From contig CM042157.1 of NCBI GenBank assembly GCA_023376005.1, positions 55,029,732 to 55,093,731 of the forward strand: DNA of 64,000 bases, in the 5' to 3' direction. The notes below the pieces were generated by a model. The model did not search any database. It had not been told where the DNA came from and saw only the letters and a list, made by a program, of their open reading frames with translations. Below are positions 1 through 11,345 of this stretch, piece after piece (the first letter of the stretch is position 1; every line of letters starts with the position of its first letter). Made by a program: the position numbers and the translations under genes. The DNA comes from Doryteuthis pealeii. Taxonomy: Eukaryota > Mollusca > Cephalopoda > Myopsida > Loliginidae.

Positions 1-467
1 GCCGTTTCGTAGAAATTTACACTGAACTTAGCAAATTTTTCAAAAAATGTAATTAACCATACAATAAGCAAATAGTTATGAACCAGAATTTTACCAGGAA
101 TCCATTTATAACCTCTAAATATCTCTATGTTGGAAATAATTGAATATTCATTTGACTTTTGACACACACGTAAAAGCTGATTTGTTTTAAATTACAGCAC
201 ATGGTCAATTAGTAATATATACTACACCATATTCTCTTTAAACATTCAAAACGTTATATAGACCAAAACCCAGAGATAGGTGGCTCTTTCACACTATTTA
301 ATGATTTTTTAGATAATTACTCATCATCCCGTTTTTTTAAATGTCTTGAAATAGCATTAATTTAATCTGAAAATGTTAAGAAAAGGTTGATTGGGAATGT
401 TTTCTACAATAACTGGTGTAGAAATTAATGAAATTACTTTAGAGATAGCATTTACGTCCTTGTTTTA

Positions 468-469
<2 letters not shown>
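1..469. other. AT-rich sequence, no feature seen
   Basis: No open frame, repeat family or RNA-like fold that I can support. It is plain AT-rich DNA leading into the (AT)n tract at 470. Confidence 0.5.
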
Positions 470-507
<38 letters not shown>

Positions 508-530
508 ATATATATATATAATATATATTA
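470..530. repeat. (AT)n microsatellite
   Basis: Near-uninterrupted AT dinucleotides that abut the left edge of the inverted satellite block. A matching (AT)n tract abuts its right edge at 2756. Confidence 0.9.
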
Positions 531-1676
531 CAAATTTTTTTGAAGGCGTAATAATGCACATTTATGTTTAAAAAACATATTTATTTCTTTTTTTCCTTTT
601 TTTTTTCATATTAAGGTTCCAAATTTTCGAGCTAAGCTCATCATCAGGAATGAATTATTTTTTTTCATAATTTTCATCTGTATTTAATAGATTCAATCTG
701 TTGTTGTTTTCATTGAATGTTGTGGTAACTGTGAAAAATTTCTTTTTATTTTTTTTTTCCGGCGAAGATATAGTTACGCTCGGTAAATTCCGTAATAAAT
801 CGTTGCGATGATCGTGTTCCGCGGGATTTTTTGAAAATTATTTCATATATAAATCTTTTTCTTTTTTTTATAATACTATAAAATAATGAAGTCCTGCTCA
901 GGGACACTGGAATAAAGATTTTTTTGTCATTATTTTCATAGTGAGTTCGAAGCATTAATTAAAATGTAATAATAAATTTTTTGAAGGCGTAATAATGCAC
1001 ATTTATGTTTAAAAAAACATATTTATTTCTTTTTTTTCCTTTTTTTTTCATATAAAGGTTCCAAATTTTCGAGCTAAGCTCATCATCAGGGAATGAATTA
1101 TTTTTTTCATAATTTTCATCTGTATTTAATAGATTCAATCGTGTTGTTGTTCATTGAATGTTTGGTGTAAACTGTGAAAAAAATTTTTTTTTTTTTTTTT
1201 TTCCGGCGAAGATATAGTACGCTCGGTAAATTCCGTAATAAATCGTTGCGATGATCGTGTTCCGCGGGATTTTTTGAAAATTATTTCATATATAAATTCT
1301 TTTTTCTTTTTTTATAATACTATAAATAATGAAGTCCTGCTCAGGGACACTGGAATAAAGATTTTTTTTGTCATTATTTTCATAGTGAGTTCGAAGCATT
1401 AATTAAAATGTAATAATAAAAATTTTTTTGAAGGCGTAATAATGCACATTTATGTTAAAAACATATTTATTTATTTTTTTTCCTTTTTTTTTTCATATTA
1501 AGGTTCCAAATTTTCGAGCTAAGCTCATCATCAGGGAATGAATTATTTTTTTCATAATTTTCATCTGTATTTAATAGATTCAATCGTGTTGTTGTTCATT
1601 GAATGTTTGGTGGTAACTGTGAAAAAATTCTTTTTATTTTTTTTTTCCGGCGAAGATATAGTTACGCTCGGTAATT
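531..1676 (+). repeat. Satellite, direct copies (about 2.6 units of ~440 bp)
   Basis: Three head-to-tail copies of an AT-rich unit. The landmark CGAGCTAAGCTCATCATC begins at 628, 1070 and 1515, giving periods of 442 and 445 bp. Each unit also contains AAGGCGTAATAATGCACAT, CCGGCGAAGATATAG and CCTGCTCAGGGACACTGG. The copies are very similar, differing mainly in homopolymer length. The third copy stops at about 1676, where the orientation flips. Confidence 0.92.
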
Positions 1677-2755
1677 CATACAGATGAAAATTATGAAAAA
1701 ATAATTCATCCTGATGATGAGCTTAGCTCGAAAATTTGGAACCTTAATATGAAAAAAAAAAAGGAAAAAAAAGAAATAAATATGTTTTTAAACATAAATG
1801 TGCATTATTACGCCTTCAAAAAAATTTATTATTACATTTTAATTAATGCTTCGAACTCACTATGAAAATGATGAAAAAAAAATCTTTATCCAGTGTCCCT
1901 GAGCAGGACTTCATTATTTTATAGTATTATAAAAAAAAGAAAAAGAATTTTTATATGAAATAATTTCAAAAAATCCCGCGGAACACGATCATCGCAACGA
2001 TTTATACGGAATTACCGAGCGTAACTATATCTTCGCCGGAAAAAAAAATAAAAAGAATTTTTTCACAGTTACCACAAACATTCAATGAACAACAACACGA
2101 TTGAATCTATTAAATACAGATGAAAATTATGAAAAAAATAATCATTCCTGATGATGAGCTTAGCTCGAAAATTTGGAACCTTAATATGAAAAAAAAAAGG
2201 AAAAAAAAGAAAAAATATGTTTTTTTAAACATAAATGTGCATTATTACGCCTTCAAAAAAATTTATTATTACATTTTAATTAATGCTTCGAACTCACTAT
2301 GAAAATAATGACAAAAAAAATCTTTATTCCAGTGTCCCTGAGCAGGACTTCATTATTTTATAGTATTTAAAAAAAAAAAGAATTTATATATGAAATAATT
2401 TTCAAAAATCCCGCGGAACACGATCATCGCAACGATTTATTACGGATTTACCGAGCGTAACTATATCTTCGCCGGAAAAAAAAAAAAAAGAAATTTTTTC
2501 ACAGTTACCACAAACATTCAATGAACACAACACGATTGAATCTATTAATACAGATGAAAATTATGAAAAAATAATTCATTCCCTGATGATGAGCTTAGCT
2601 CGAAAATTTGGAACCTTAATATGAAAAAAAAAAAGGAAAAAAAAGAAATAAAATATGTTTTTAAACATAAATGTGCATTATTTACGCCTTCAAAAAAATT
2701 TTATTAATTTTATTAATGCTTCGAACTCACTATGAAAATATGACAAAAAAATCTT
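1677..2755 (-). repeat. Satellite, inverted copies (about 2.5 units)
   Basis: Same unit as 531-1676, reverse-complemented. The landmark on this strand ends at 1730, 2167 and 2602, giving periods of 437 and 435 bp. The flip at ~1677 lacks about 100 bp of mirror symmetry, so the two arms form a long imperfect palindrome with a ~100-base asymmetric centre. Apparent frames across this block are homopolymer-rich and are not genes. Confidence 0.92.

Positions 2756-2803
<48 letters not shown>
2756..2803. repeat. (AT)n microsatellite
   Basis: AT dinucleotide tract directly abutting the right edge of the inverted satellite. Confidence 0.9.
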
Positions 2804-2806
<3 letters not shown>

Positions 2807-4013
2807 TAGTTGTTTCACCTCGACGTTTTCATAATATTTCTTAATATACAGAAAATATTTCGTGTGTTTTGTTTTTTTGGGGGGGTTGTTATTCCAAAAT
2901 ATGTATTTTTGAGAGGCGTTACCTTAAAGTCAGGTTGTAACTGTGGTGAGTTTATGGTTTCGTATTGTCTTCGTATGTTTGCTGGTTTTGGTTACCACTG
3001 CTCATCGCTAACATTTTTAGTTGTAATTGAATAAATCTGGACACATTTTTTAAAACTTGTGTGTAATATGATATATCCTCGTGGGGATATGTGCAAAAAC
3101 AATTCAGGACGAATTACCGAAAACAATTTTTATTTGTCTGAGAAAAGAAGAGAAATACAAAAATGACAAAAGATACAAAGAAGCTTATACATAATTGTAT
3201 AAGGGGAAATATCCTTATATGTAGGTAGTCTTTTATGTAGAGAAAACTTTTGAGGTTGTTGGTTAAAGAGGAAAGTTTATGTCATATTGAGCAATGTTCT
3301 TGATCGCCACGAGGTCGAGAGAAACCTCCCTTCACGTAGACAGGAAACGTAACTGCTGCGTGTTACCTTGTTGAGTGTAAAAGATGAAAGAGAGAAAGAA
3401 AATTTTTGATTTTGGTGCTTCTAGTTTTATAAGGCAGTATGCCATGCCACCTAGTGCCTAACGGGAAAAACGTGATAAGTAAGGAATGTAAATTCTTCAA
3501 GGTTATAAAAAAATTACATTTTACTGAAATAGTCCTGAAATCTTCTATTATTATACTAAAGCTGAGATTATCACCTTTTAGTGTCTAAAGGCTTTTTTCC
3601 TGGTTAATTTAATTACACGAAAGTTATACTGAATTATTCCTTAGTTTTAGGATTACGTTACGTTTTTTTAAAAAAAACATTTTACTTGGTTCTAATTGTC
3701 GTAATTTGCAATTAAGTCAAAAACTGACCAATCCCTGTCATAACTTCTGTATATCACTCTTTTCCTCTCTATTTCTCTCTTGATTACACTCTCGTTAAAT
3801 GTGTTAGTCTATCTAGAGAGTAAAAGAAAGAGGAATTAAGAGAAACATTTAACAACTCACTTAATTCACTCTTTAGCGAAGAGGCCGTATGTAATTAAAT
3901 TCCCTGGTCCATTTCAATTTAAATTAGGTGAACCCAATTCGTTGAAAAATCCGTGTTTTTTTGTTTTTTTTTTGGGGGGGTCAATACAATTTTTTTTTAA
4001 ATTACCAAAAAAC
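2804..4013. other. No gene seen; AT-rich sequence
   Basis: About 1.2 kb with only short chance frames. It includes T-run/G-run junctions near 2875 and 3965. No recognisable protein or RNA feature. Confidence 0.4.
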
Positions 4014-4405
4014 ATTTTAAACTTAAAATTTTGCTACTCATTTTATATGTTAATCTATCATAGCAGAAATACTTAAAGTTTTGAAATAAGATAACTGATG
4101 CATTATAAAATTCATTAATCGATAAATCAATACTGAAAATTTCATTAAAATCGGATCTTTGTATATTATTTTGCAATCGCGAATGTTACTTTGTAACAAG
4201 CTATTTTTAAACAGCATCTCAGGCCGAACGCAATCAAAATTGACTGAAAAAAATCGTTTTTAAATGTACTAAAATAAATTACATGTGTAATATTATTTTG
4301 CTTTTTTTTTTATTGATGCTCATTATATTACTACTTTTCGACTTGGATAAAATTTGACCCTAAATAATGGATTTAATTAATTTTAATTCGTTTTTAAAAT
4401 TCGTA
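4014..4405 (+). repeat. Dispersed repeat G, copy 1
   Basis: Shares ordered blocks with 4630-5095: a CATAGCAGAAATAC-like block, then AAATTTCATTAAAATCGGAT, AAATAAATTACATGT, TGATGCTCATTAT and TTAATTCGTTTTT. Related sequence occurs in both orientations at 52-54 kb. There is no coding capacity and the class is unknown. Confidence 0.7.
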
Positions 4406-4629
4406 CCAGCCGAATTTTGGGGTGTACATAGGCCAACCGTTTCTTAGAAATTTTACAAAATGATTTTACTGTTTTTTTTTGTTTGTTTGTTTGTTTGATT
4501 TTGTTTTTTTTTTTTTTTTTGGGGGGGGTTATACATTGATATTTGTTCTGTTTAAAGGGAGGGTCTAAATTTTCAATAGAGTTTTTCTACAAAAAATATA
4601 AGATAATGATGATAAACTCAAGTAGTAAT

Positions 4630-5095
4630 TAAATAAAATATGTTTTTAGAATATAAAAATATGAAAATTGAAACTTAAAATTAGACGCTTCATATTTTAA
4701 ATGAATTTTATTTATTAATTTATCATAACAGAAATACCTGATTAAATCAGAAAGTTTTAAAATAGAATAAAATTCATTCATTGATAAATCAACACTGAAA
4801 TTTCATTAAAATTGGATACTTCCTTGATTTTAGGTAATTTATTTGCAAATGATGGGGGGGGGGGTCAAATTAATTCATAAAATACAGATTTTACGTCATC
4901 TTTGGCGGTCATGTTAAGATATATTCGAGCAAAATTGCCTGAAAAAATAGTTTAAAATGTATTAAAAATAAATTACATGTACAATATGATTTCCCTTATT
5001 TTACTGATGCTCATTATGTTACAATTTTTAGACTTAGACAAAAATTTGACATTAAATAGTCAATTTAATTCATTTTAATTCGTTTTTGAATGAAT
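4630..5095 (+). repeat. Dispersed repeat G, copy 2
   Basis: Same block order as 4014-4405, about 620 bp further on, so it is either a local duplication or two insertions. The (T)n(G)n tract near 4502-4528 lies between the copies. Confidence 0.7.
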
Positions 5096-5524
5096 AGCAG
5101 ACAACATTTTGGCAGACCCTACTCTTTTCCCTAATCTCAATTATCTAGCAAGAGCTTAATGGGTGACCGAACAGGTCACGTTTTGTCTAGTATATTACTA
5201 AACCCTTCACTTCCAAAAAATCTGAACATATCTGAAAACTATAAAGTATTTTGTCTTAAAATATCTTTGGTGTATATACCTGAGATAGAAAGCCATTTAA
5301 AAGATTGCATTACAATTTCGACGATAAATGTACAGGCATAAATTTTATCATTAATTTTTCGATAAAAATTATCAACTTTATAACATCGTAACTTTTCAAC
5401 AAAAAATGATGGAAACAAAATTTGAAAAACGTGTGTTTGTCAAAATATTCAAGATTACTAATATGCGCATGTCTTGTTACGCTTACAATCTTAACAAAAT
5501 AATCAATATCTGTCCATTGCTCAC

Positions 5525-5526
<2 letters not shown>
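5096..5526. other. No gene seen
   Basis: AT-rich DNA between repeat G and the compound microsatellite. A 60-codon frame at 5159-5341 has no recognisable motif. Confidence 0.4.
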
Positions 5527-5613
<87 letters not shown>

Positions 5614-5645
5614 TGTGTGTGTTGTGTGTGTGTGTGTGTGTGTGT
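5527..5645. repeat. Compound microsatellite (TCTG)n(TC)n(TG)n
   Basis: TCTG units, then CT dinucleotides, then GT dinucleotides. Long frames read through it on both strands purely because the units lack stops. A similar (CT)n(GT)n tract with the same 3' neighbour lies at 18230-18317. Confidence 0.95.
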
Positions 5646-5722
5646 AACCGTAACCGTAATCCAATAAAAACTGAAACTGACAGTGAGATTTTTAATTAAA
5701 GCAACACGCTTAAAATAAAACA
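5646..5722 (+). repeat. Conserved block attached to a (CT)n(GT)n tract
   Basis: About 77 bp starting TAACCGTAACCGTAATCC and ending CACGCTTAAAATAAA. It recurs almost unchanged at 18318-18395, again directly after a (CT)n(GT)n tract, so the microsatellite and block move as one repeat. Confidence 0.8.
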
Positions 5723-6070
5723 ATTTCAAGTTCAATTTGCAATTACTGATAATCTAATGGCGGGGATGCATTTGCGCTTAATTTTTTTAGTCGTCCAAAT
5801 TCTTGGTATAATGTAGATAACTATAAAATACTAATCAGAATTCTTCACTTCTTCCTCGACACATTAGTATCATTATGGGTAGCTGTTGCATGAAAACCCT
5901 ACGGTTTACAGGTCATCTAGGAACTAGTAAATACTAATTATAAAGTACTTAATTATAAATATACTTTTCAGTTTGAATTCTTCATTTTCAATTTGTGGTA
6001 ACGTGTTTCAACCAATCAGGGTTTACAAAAGAAATGTTGCATTCAATGCTGAAGGTCGATTCATATTTTA

Positions 6071-6345
6071 GAGTGTTCTGGGTATAAAGTTTAATTGCAT
6101 CTAGGGGTAAGTTTCCAGTTTTGGAGCTCTGGGGAGTGTTGAGTATATTTTCATTGCCATTATTGCCCATTTATTGCCCAGATCCACTCTAACTAGCGGT
6201 AGTACCCGTCAGGGTCGCATCTATGGGTTAGATAAATAAAAAATAAGTTAAAATAAATTAATACCCAACAAGAATAAATAAAATAAAAACGTCTTCGGCA
6301 TAAAATAACCCAAGAGTTGACATGTCGTAAAAATCCAACCATTCA
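6071..6345 (+). mobile_element. R1 element, 3' part
   Basis: Non-autonomous dispersed element defined by the complete copy at 19046-19642. It carries CCAGTTTTGGAGCTCTGGGG, ACTCTAACTAGCGGTAGTAC, CATCTATGGGTTAGATAAA and the terminal block GAGTTGACATGTCGT. It has no internal minisatellite expansion. Confidence 0.8.
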
Positions 6346-8082
6346 ACATGTTTTAGAATTGGAATAAAAAAAGACACAAATCAGATAGAAGAACATGTAC
6401 AATATATGCTTAGCACTCGTTTATTTTCTTGAACTCAAGGGGGAAAGGAATGATTACCAGACAATCTAAAACCATAGCAAGTCTCAATCAGAGTTCATAC
6501 AGTCATAATGGGGGGGGGGCAGGGCAGTAGCCATTCTGTAATAGGATACAGACTATGTATTTCCCCGATTTTCCACCAAATCAGGATTGACATAATGTCA
6601 TTTTATTGGGGTGAGCCACACACTAATAAGAACTCGTGTGTGGCTATTACAATAAAATACTTTAACCCATCGACATTCCTGAAGAATGCCTCAAGCGCCA
6701 GTCAATAAACCTTGTTCTCGTCCCCCTTAGGTAAGGGGTCATCCCCTTGAACCAAGCGAATACACTTGTAACGATTGTATTTCCTTATTTTGGATGGAGT
6801 TATCTTCCCTTGCCACCAGGGCTTGCGACTAGATGACATTATTATTTGGTAATTTAAACTCTCTCCCTCTCTTTGATCTGGCATCCACAAAAATTCACTA
6901 GACAAGTTGTGTGTTTGTCCATTAAGGCTTGGGGGCCTTGCCTCCAACTACAGGCTCGTATCCATGTATGTATAGTGTGGCAAGAGGTTTTAGGTTTAAA
7001 AGGTGGCTGTGGTTATTCCTGGTGCGTGTTCCTAGGGTTTACTTTTAACCCTATCTTATTTGGTGGTCGCGCTGAAATGGAAGGAATTCAAGGGAAGAAA
7101 AGAAAGAAAGGGTAATTTTATGATTTAGGCTTTATTTGCAGGTCATAGCCACTACATGGCAAGGGGGTTTCTCCCTGGTCAGTCGTAGTGTCTTGTCCGA
7201 GTTAAGGCTTAAGTCAGAATGGCCGAGAGACTCTTTTGGGGGACGGAAGTCAGTCCTTTTTCTCGCACATGCTCGGGGGGTTCTTCCGGTGAAGGCTCAT
7301 GGGAGTTTGTTATTTTTTATTTGAATTTTATTTTAATCCCCACATATGTGCGTAGCCCTTTCTAGACCCTAACCACGTGACTCCTATACAGTAAGTGACT
7401 CTTCTATTCTCCAGTTAGTAGCCTAAAGATTAACTCTACAAGAACTCTTTCTTTCTTTAGGATGTTCGTCCTAACTGTTTTGTATCTGTATTTTATATTA
7501 CATGTGCTCAAACAATAAAGTCTGTATTTTGTTATGTACCTCTTTTTTTGGATTTTATTACATAGTCACCTACATTTTGAGGTTTCTCCGAAGGCTCCTA
7601 ACTGTTTAGCCACTAAAGATAAAACTACATTTAATTCTTATACCCTTAATCTAACTCACCCACCCCGAAAGGCAGGTATAGCATCAGTATTACAGTAATC
7701 GCCCTTCTCTCTGAAATAAAGAAAGTTACTTTAATGTTAATTTAATCTAACAAGAAACTAAATTTCCCAGTGTGTGAGTGTAGTGTTGTGCGCGCATGCG
7801 TGACTATGTGAGTATTTATACATGCGCATAACTGCAGGTTGTCTTTTCGAGGTGTTGTTTCCATATATAACTGTTATTTCAGCGAAATATATTCAGATTT
7901 AGCCGACAGGCAAATTTTGACAACATATAAAACACTTCACCGAATGCGTCTCGTTCATTAGACAAGAATAAAAGAAAATGAAAATTTAAATAAAAATACA
8001 CGACAGTTTCATACGCTTTTCTACGTGAAGAGATTGTTGAAATCAAGAGAAGATTGGTTGAAATTGACTCACAACGTTTCAC
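6346..8082. other. No intact gene; possible LTR-retroelement remnant
   Basis: Less AT-rich than its surroundings. It contains GAGTTATCTTCCCTTGCC near 6798, nearly repeated near 47257, a block near 7060 (TTTGGTGGTCGCGCTGAAAT) that resembles the LTR/primer-binding junction of some retroelements, and AATAAAGTC near 7515. I found no paired LTRs and no gag or pol frame, so the class is a guess. Confidence 0.25.
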
Positions 8083-8083
8083 A

Positions 8084-8148
<65 letters not shown>
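8083..8148. repeat. (CT)n(AT)n microsatellite
   Basis: About 14 CT units followed directly by about 19 AT units. Confidence 0.95.
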
Positions 8149-8150
<2 letters not shown>

Positions 8151-8335
8151 TCTATCTCCCTCCTTTCTTTCTTGCTTCCTTTGCCTGTCCAATATTTAAA
8201 GTGTTACTTCGCGACACGATGTAGTTTTAATGGTCGTTAATGATTCATCACAAGTTATTAAAATGCATTGTCTAATGCGGCAGCGACAATGTTATCGCGA
8301 CTACGGCAAAAAATGAATAAATAAATAGATAAATA

Positions 8336-8364
8336 ACAACAACAACAATAATGATAGTAATAAC

Positions 8365-8396
<32 letters not shown>

Positions 8397-8678
8397 TAAT
8401 AATAATAATAACAACAACAATAATAACAATAACAACAGCAATAACAATAATAACAACAACAATAATAATAATAACAACAGCAATAACAATAACAATAATA
8501 ACAACAACAATAATAACAATAATAATAATAACAATAATAATAACAATAATAACAATAATAATAATAATAACTATAACAATAACAACAATAATAACAATAA
8601 TAATAATAATAACAACAATAACTATAACAATAACAACAATAATAACAACAATAACAATATAACAATAATAATAACAAC
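8336..8678. repeat. (AAT/AAC)n trinucleotide array, left part
   Basis: Imperfect AAT and AAC triplets, purine-biased on this strand. The long Leu-rich, Tyr/Cys-rich and Ile/Thr-rich frames here are translations of the triplets and not proteins. The same composition resumes at 9823, so the array appears split by an insertion. Confidence 0.95.
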
Positions 8679-9822
8679 TATCACACCTCCTAATATGACT
8701 TGCTTATGTCCCACCAGGGTGCTTGAGACAGTCTAGTTACGTGCAGTTAAACCTCTCCAACGATAAAACACAAATAACCATGGATGTAGTTAAAAGGATC
8801 TTTATTCACAAGGAAAAGGTAAAAAGCTGAAATAAGAAAAGAAAGATGTGACAGACACAGCAAATAACAAGGCAAATCAAAGTTTTAAAAGGCAAGGTAA
8901 TTATAAGAATTACAGAGAACGGATAAGGGACATAAGGTAATAGGCAGGTAGCGTAGAGCAATGATGATAACATCAGTAATGATAATAGCAGTAAAAATGA
9001 TAATAGCAGCGACAGAGCCAGAGAGGGAAGGAGAAAAAGGTTGCAGACAAGGCGAAAGAGGAAGGGGGGCAATAAGCAGTGGCCCGAGAGTTTTAGTGGC
9101 AAACTCAAAGGTCCTAGAAGAAGCGGAGGCACGTATCATTCAGAAAAATGCCATTTAAAACATGAGTGACAGGAGACAATAATTCTTACAGGGAGTAGGA
9201 ACAACGCTAAGGGGAATACGTGAAAGCAAGGGTTTATGAGAGAAAGGTCCACGGTAAAGGTCAGACAGACATATTTAGACTGAGACTGCAGTGAAAGTAG
9301 CATGTATACTCAGAATAATGCTATTTCAACATGGGCTAGTGAATACAAACATAATTTATTAAGAGAAAAGGCAACGGTAAGTGTGTAGGAGAATAATAAT
9401 GCACGATAAATACTAGTACCCGGGGGTAGAGGCAAATAAGTGAAACAATACGAAGAGACGAGGGTCTTACATGGGATACGAAGAAGAAGTATATCAAGGA
9501 AATTCTCAGCATGACAACTTCGATAAAATAAAATAGCAGAAAATAGCAGTAAACGAAGTAGCTATGTAAATTAGGAAAAGAAGATAATGTATTCTCTCTT
9601 ACCGTGTTGCCTAGGATAATCTTCTGATATGGATAGGGTTAGAGGTTGGCAAACACGTCTGTTGCGGTCGAGCAGAAGTGGAAAAGAGACTTGAAATTTC
9701 CCGCTGACTCACAACCCGGAAATGGCCGGTGAAATAGCAAAAATGTATACTATTTACGAAAATACTTTAAGGGGTCTAAGGGGCCTAACTCTTACGGCAG
9801 AATCGTACTTACTAGCCGAGAC
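8679..9822 (-). mobile_element. ~1.14-kb insertion inside the trinucleotide array, class uncertain
   Basis: Non-repetitive sequence flanked on both sides by (AAC/AAT)n. On the minus strand it begins TGTCTCGGCTAG and contains GAATAAAGATCC about 130 bp before its far end, which would suit an LTR with a poly(A) signal. That end is GTGTGATA rather than CA, so a solo LTR is not proven. An internal block (AATGCCATTT or AATGCTATTT followed by ACATG) occurs twice, near 9147 and 9318. No long frame has a recognisable domain. Confidence 0.5.
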
Positions 9823-9910
9823 AACAACAATGATAACAACAATAATAATAACAACAACAATGATAATAATGATAATAATAACAACAATAATAATAGTAAT
9901 AACAACAAAT
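9823..9910. repeat. (AAC/AAT/GAT)n array, right part
   Basis: Resumption of the triplet composition seen at 8336-8678. Confidence 0.85.
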
Positions 9911-10139
9911 GATAATTCTTTTATTATTAGAACAATATCAAATATTCAATTTCACTATCAATAAAACATTATCAACTATTCAGTCTATTAGACCAGCAAT
10001 CCCCAACTTTTTTTTCAGTCCTGTCGGCTGGAGCTGTAGAATACTCGACTGTACCTCTGCATCTCGATGAGATTCGAACTACCATCTCCTATTTTTATCT
10101 ATTTTTTATTATCTATTTTTACAGAGAATTATTATTAGA

Positions 10140-10300
10140 AATTTGAAATTATATAATTGTGTGCAAGTTATTACGAATACTTGACACCATATAACTGTGG
10201 GTAAATGTTTAGTATTAGATTGGAATATTTGACACTATGTGTGCGAACAAATTATTATAATCATCATTAAATAGGAATAGTTACTTGAAACTATATAGTA
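10140..10300 (+). repeat. R1 minisatellite fragment
   Basis: Degenerate copies of the R1 tail unit, with motifs such as TACTTGACACCATATAACTGTG and TACTTGAAACTATATAG. The 3' end of R1 (GAGTTGACATGCCGTAAA) reappears near 10536, beyond the SINE-B copy, suggesting SINE-B landed within an R1 copy. Confidence 0.6.
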
Positions 10301-10312
10301 AGTATAATCGGT

Positions 10313-10512
10313 GGAGTGACCTATTGTTGGTATCAACAGGACAGCGAGGGAGTCTATCTCCTTTTCCTTAGCGCTTGACCAGATTTTTGCGTCTGAGGTG
10401 GAGCTCTACACTTACAATTAGCTCAAAATTCATGCGCTGAGTTGGCGAGGGCCGGTATCGAAACTGGAATTCTGGTTCCTATTGGATGCTCTACCAACTG
10501 AGCTCAAAAGAC
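10313..10512 (-). mobile_element. SINE-B (tRNA-derived)
   Basis: On the minus strand it opens with GAGCTCAGTTGGTAGAGCATC, an A-box-like segment, followed by a B-box-like AGTTTCGATACC and the SINE-B body: CTCGCCAACTCAGCGCATGA, then CACCTCAGACGC, then TAGACTCCCTCGCTG. Other copies lie at 16322, 32000 and 34497. It is a relic transcribed, if at all, by RNA polymerase III. Confidence 0.85.
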
Positions 10513-11026
10513 TTCAGCAATAAATAATTCAATAAGAGTTGACATGCCGTAAAATCAACTGATCAAAAACAGTAACAAATCTACATAGTAACCGAAACAA
10601 TAACACAACATTTTGTTTGTAAATTCTACAATCCTCCAAAACATGACCAACGTTGAAAATAACAAACATCTATATATTAATATTGTTGTGGTTACCTACC
10701 TACATACCTACCTTTGTCCTCGAGATTCGGTGTGCGTCATGCTAAGAGTATGATGAATAGACTAAGCTAAGTGATACCTAGACCCCGATACTGAAACATG
10801 GGTTTTTACTATATGGCCAGCAGGCGAACCAGATTACGAAATTATTTTAGCACACCAGCTCTCCCCACGGCAACCTGGCCATAAACACATGTCCTAGTAC
10901 TTCTCAGTACTACTCCTTAATTTTGTCATGATAAGGATTAATATATCCAATATATATATAAACCGAAACATTCGAAAGGAGGTTGAACTCTTCTTTTATT
11001 TATGAATAAATACATCTTCTGAATAT

Positions 11027-11030
<4 letters not shown>
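10513..11030. other. No gene seen
   Basis: Includes the short R1 end near 10536 and otherwise unassigned sequence. A short (TACC)n-like run lies near 10695. Confidence 0.4.

Positions 11031-11068
<38 letters not shown>
11031..11068. repeat. (AT)n microsatellite
   Basis: AT tract directly preceding the hammerhead-bearing tandem repeat. Confidence 0.95.
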
Positions 11069-11070
<2 letters not shown>

Positions 11071-11073
<3 letters not shown>

Positions 11074-11124
11074 ATCCACAGACACCATGTTTCGACGTTT
11101 CATGTCTCATCATTGTAGCAAGAC
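11071..11124 (-). ncRNA. Hammerhead ribozyme motif, copy 1 (core-mutated)
   Basis: Read on the minus strand: stem I outer GTC/GAC, a 3x2 internal loop, stem I inner CTACA/TGTGG, core ATGATGA (the usual first C is A), stem II GACAT/ACGTC with one A-C mismatch and a GAA loop, GAA, then stem III ACA/TGT with a TGG triloop, and a GUC cleavage triplet before TGTGG. The predicted cleavage site lies between plus-strand positions 11080 and 11081. The core C-to-A change probably reduces or abolishes activity. Confidence 0.7.
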
Positions 11125-11345
11125 GCAGCAACTACCTCTGACCAGGAGCGAAACCCAACTGACTTTTCAGCAGCCCGATTCGTTGATCTCTCGGCCATCG
11201 ACAGCTGCCATTAAGAACCGTGGTTTTAACTGTTAAATACAAACATCTGTGTACATATTTTACGATCACCAGAGAATAAAATTGTAAACAACAGACGATC
11301 ATTGCTTTATGCTGAAAGTTAACCGGGTTTTGGGAGCATAAATAA

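Noticed and set aside
531..2755. CRISPR array
   Set aside because: Units are ~440 bp, without short repeats separated by unique spacers, and the genome is eukaryotic in character.
5310..5735. 141-codon and 97-codon overlapping frames on both strands
   Set aside because: Driven by the compound microsatellite, which lacks stops in these frames.
8258..8677. Long frames rich in Leu, Tyr/Cys or Ile/Thr
   Set aside because: They are translations of the (AAT/AAC)n array on both strands, with no non-repeat protein sequence.
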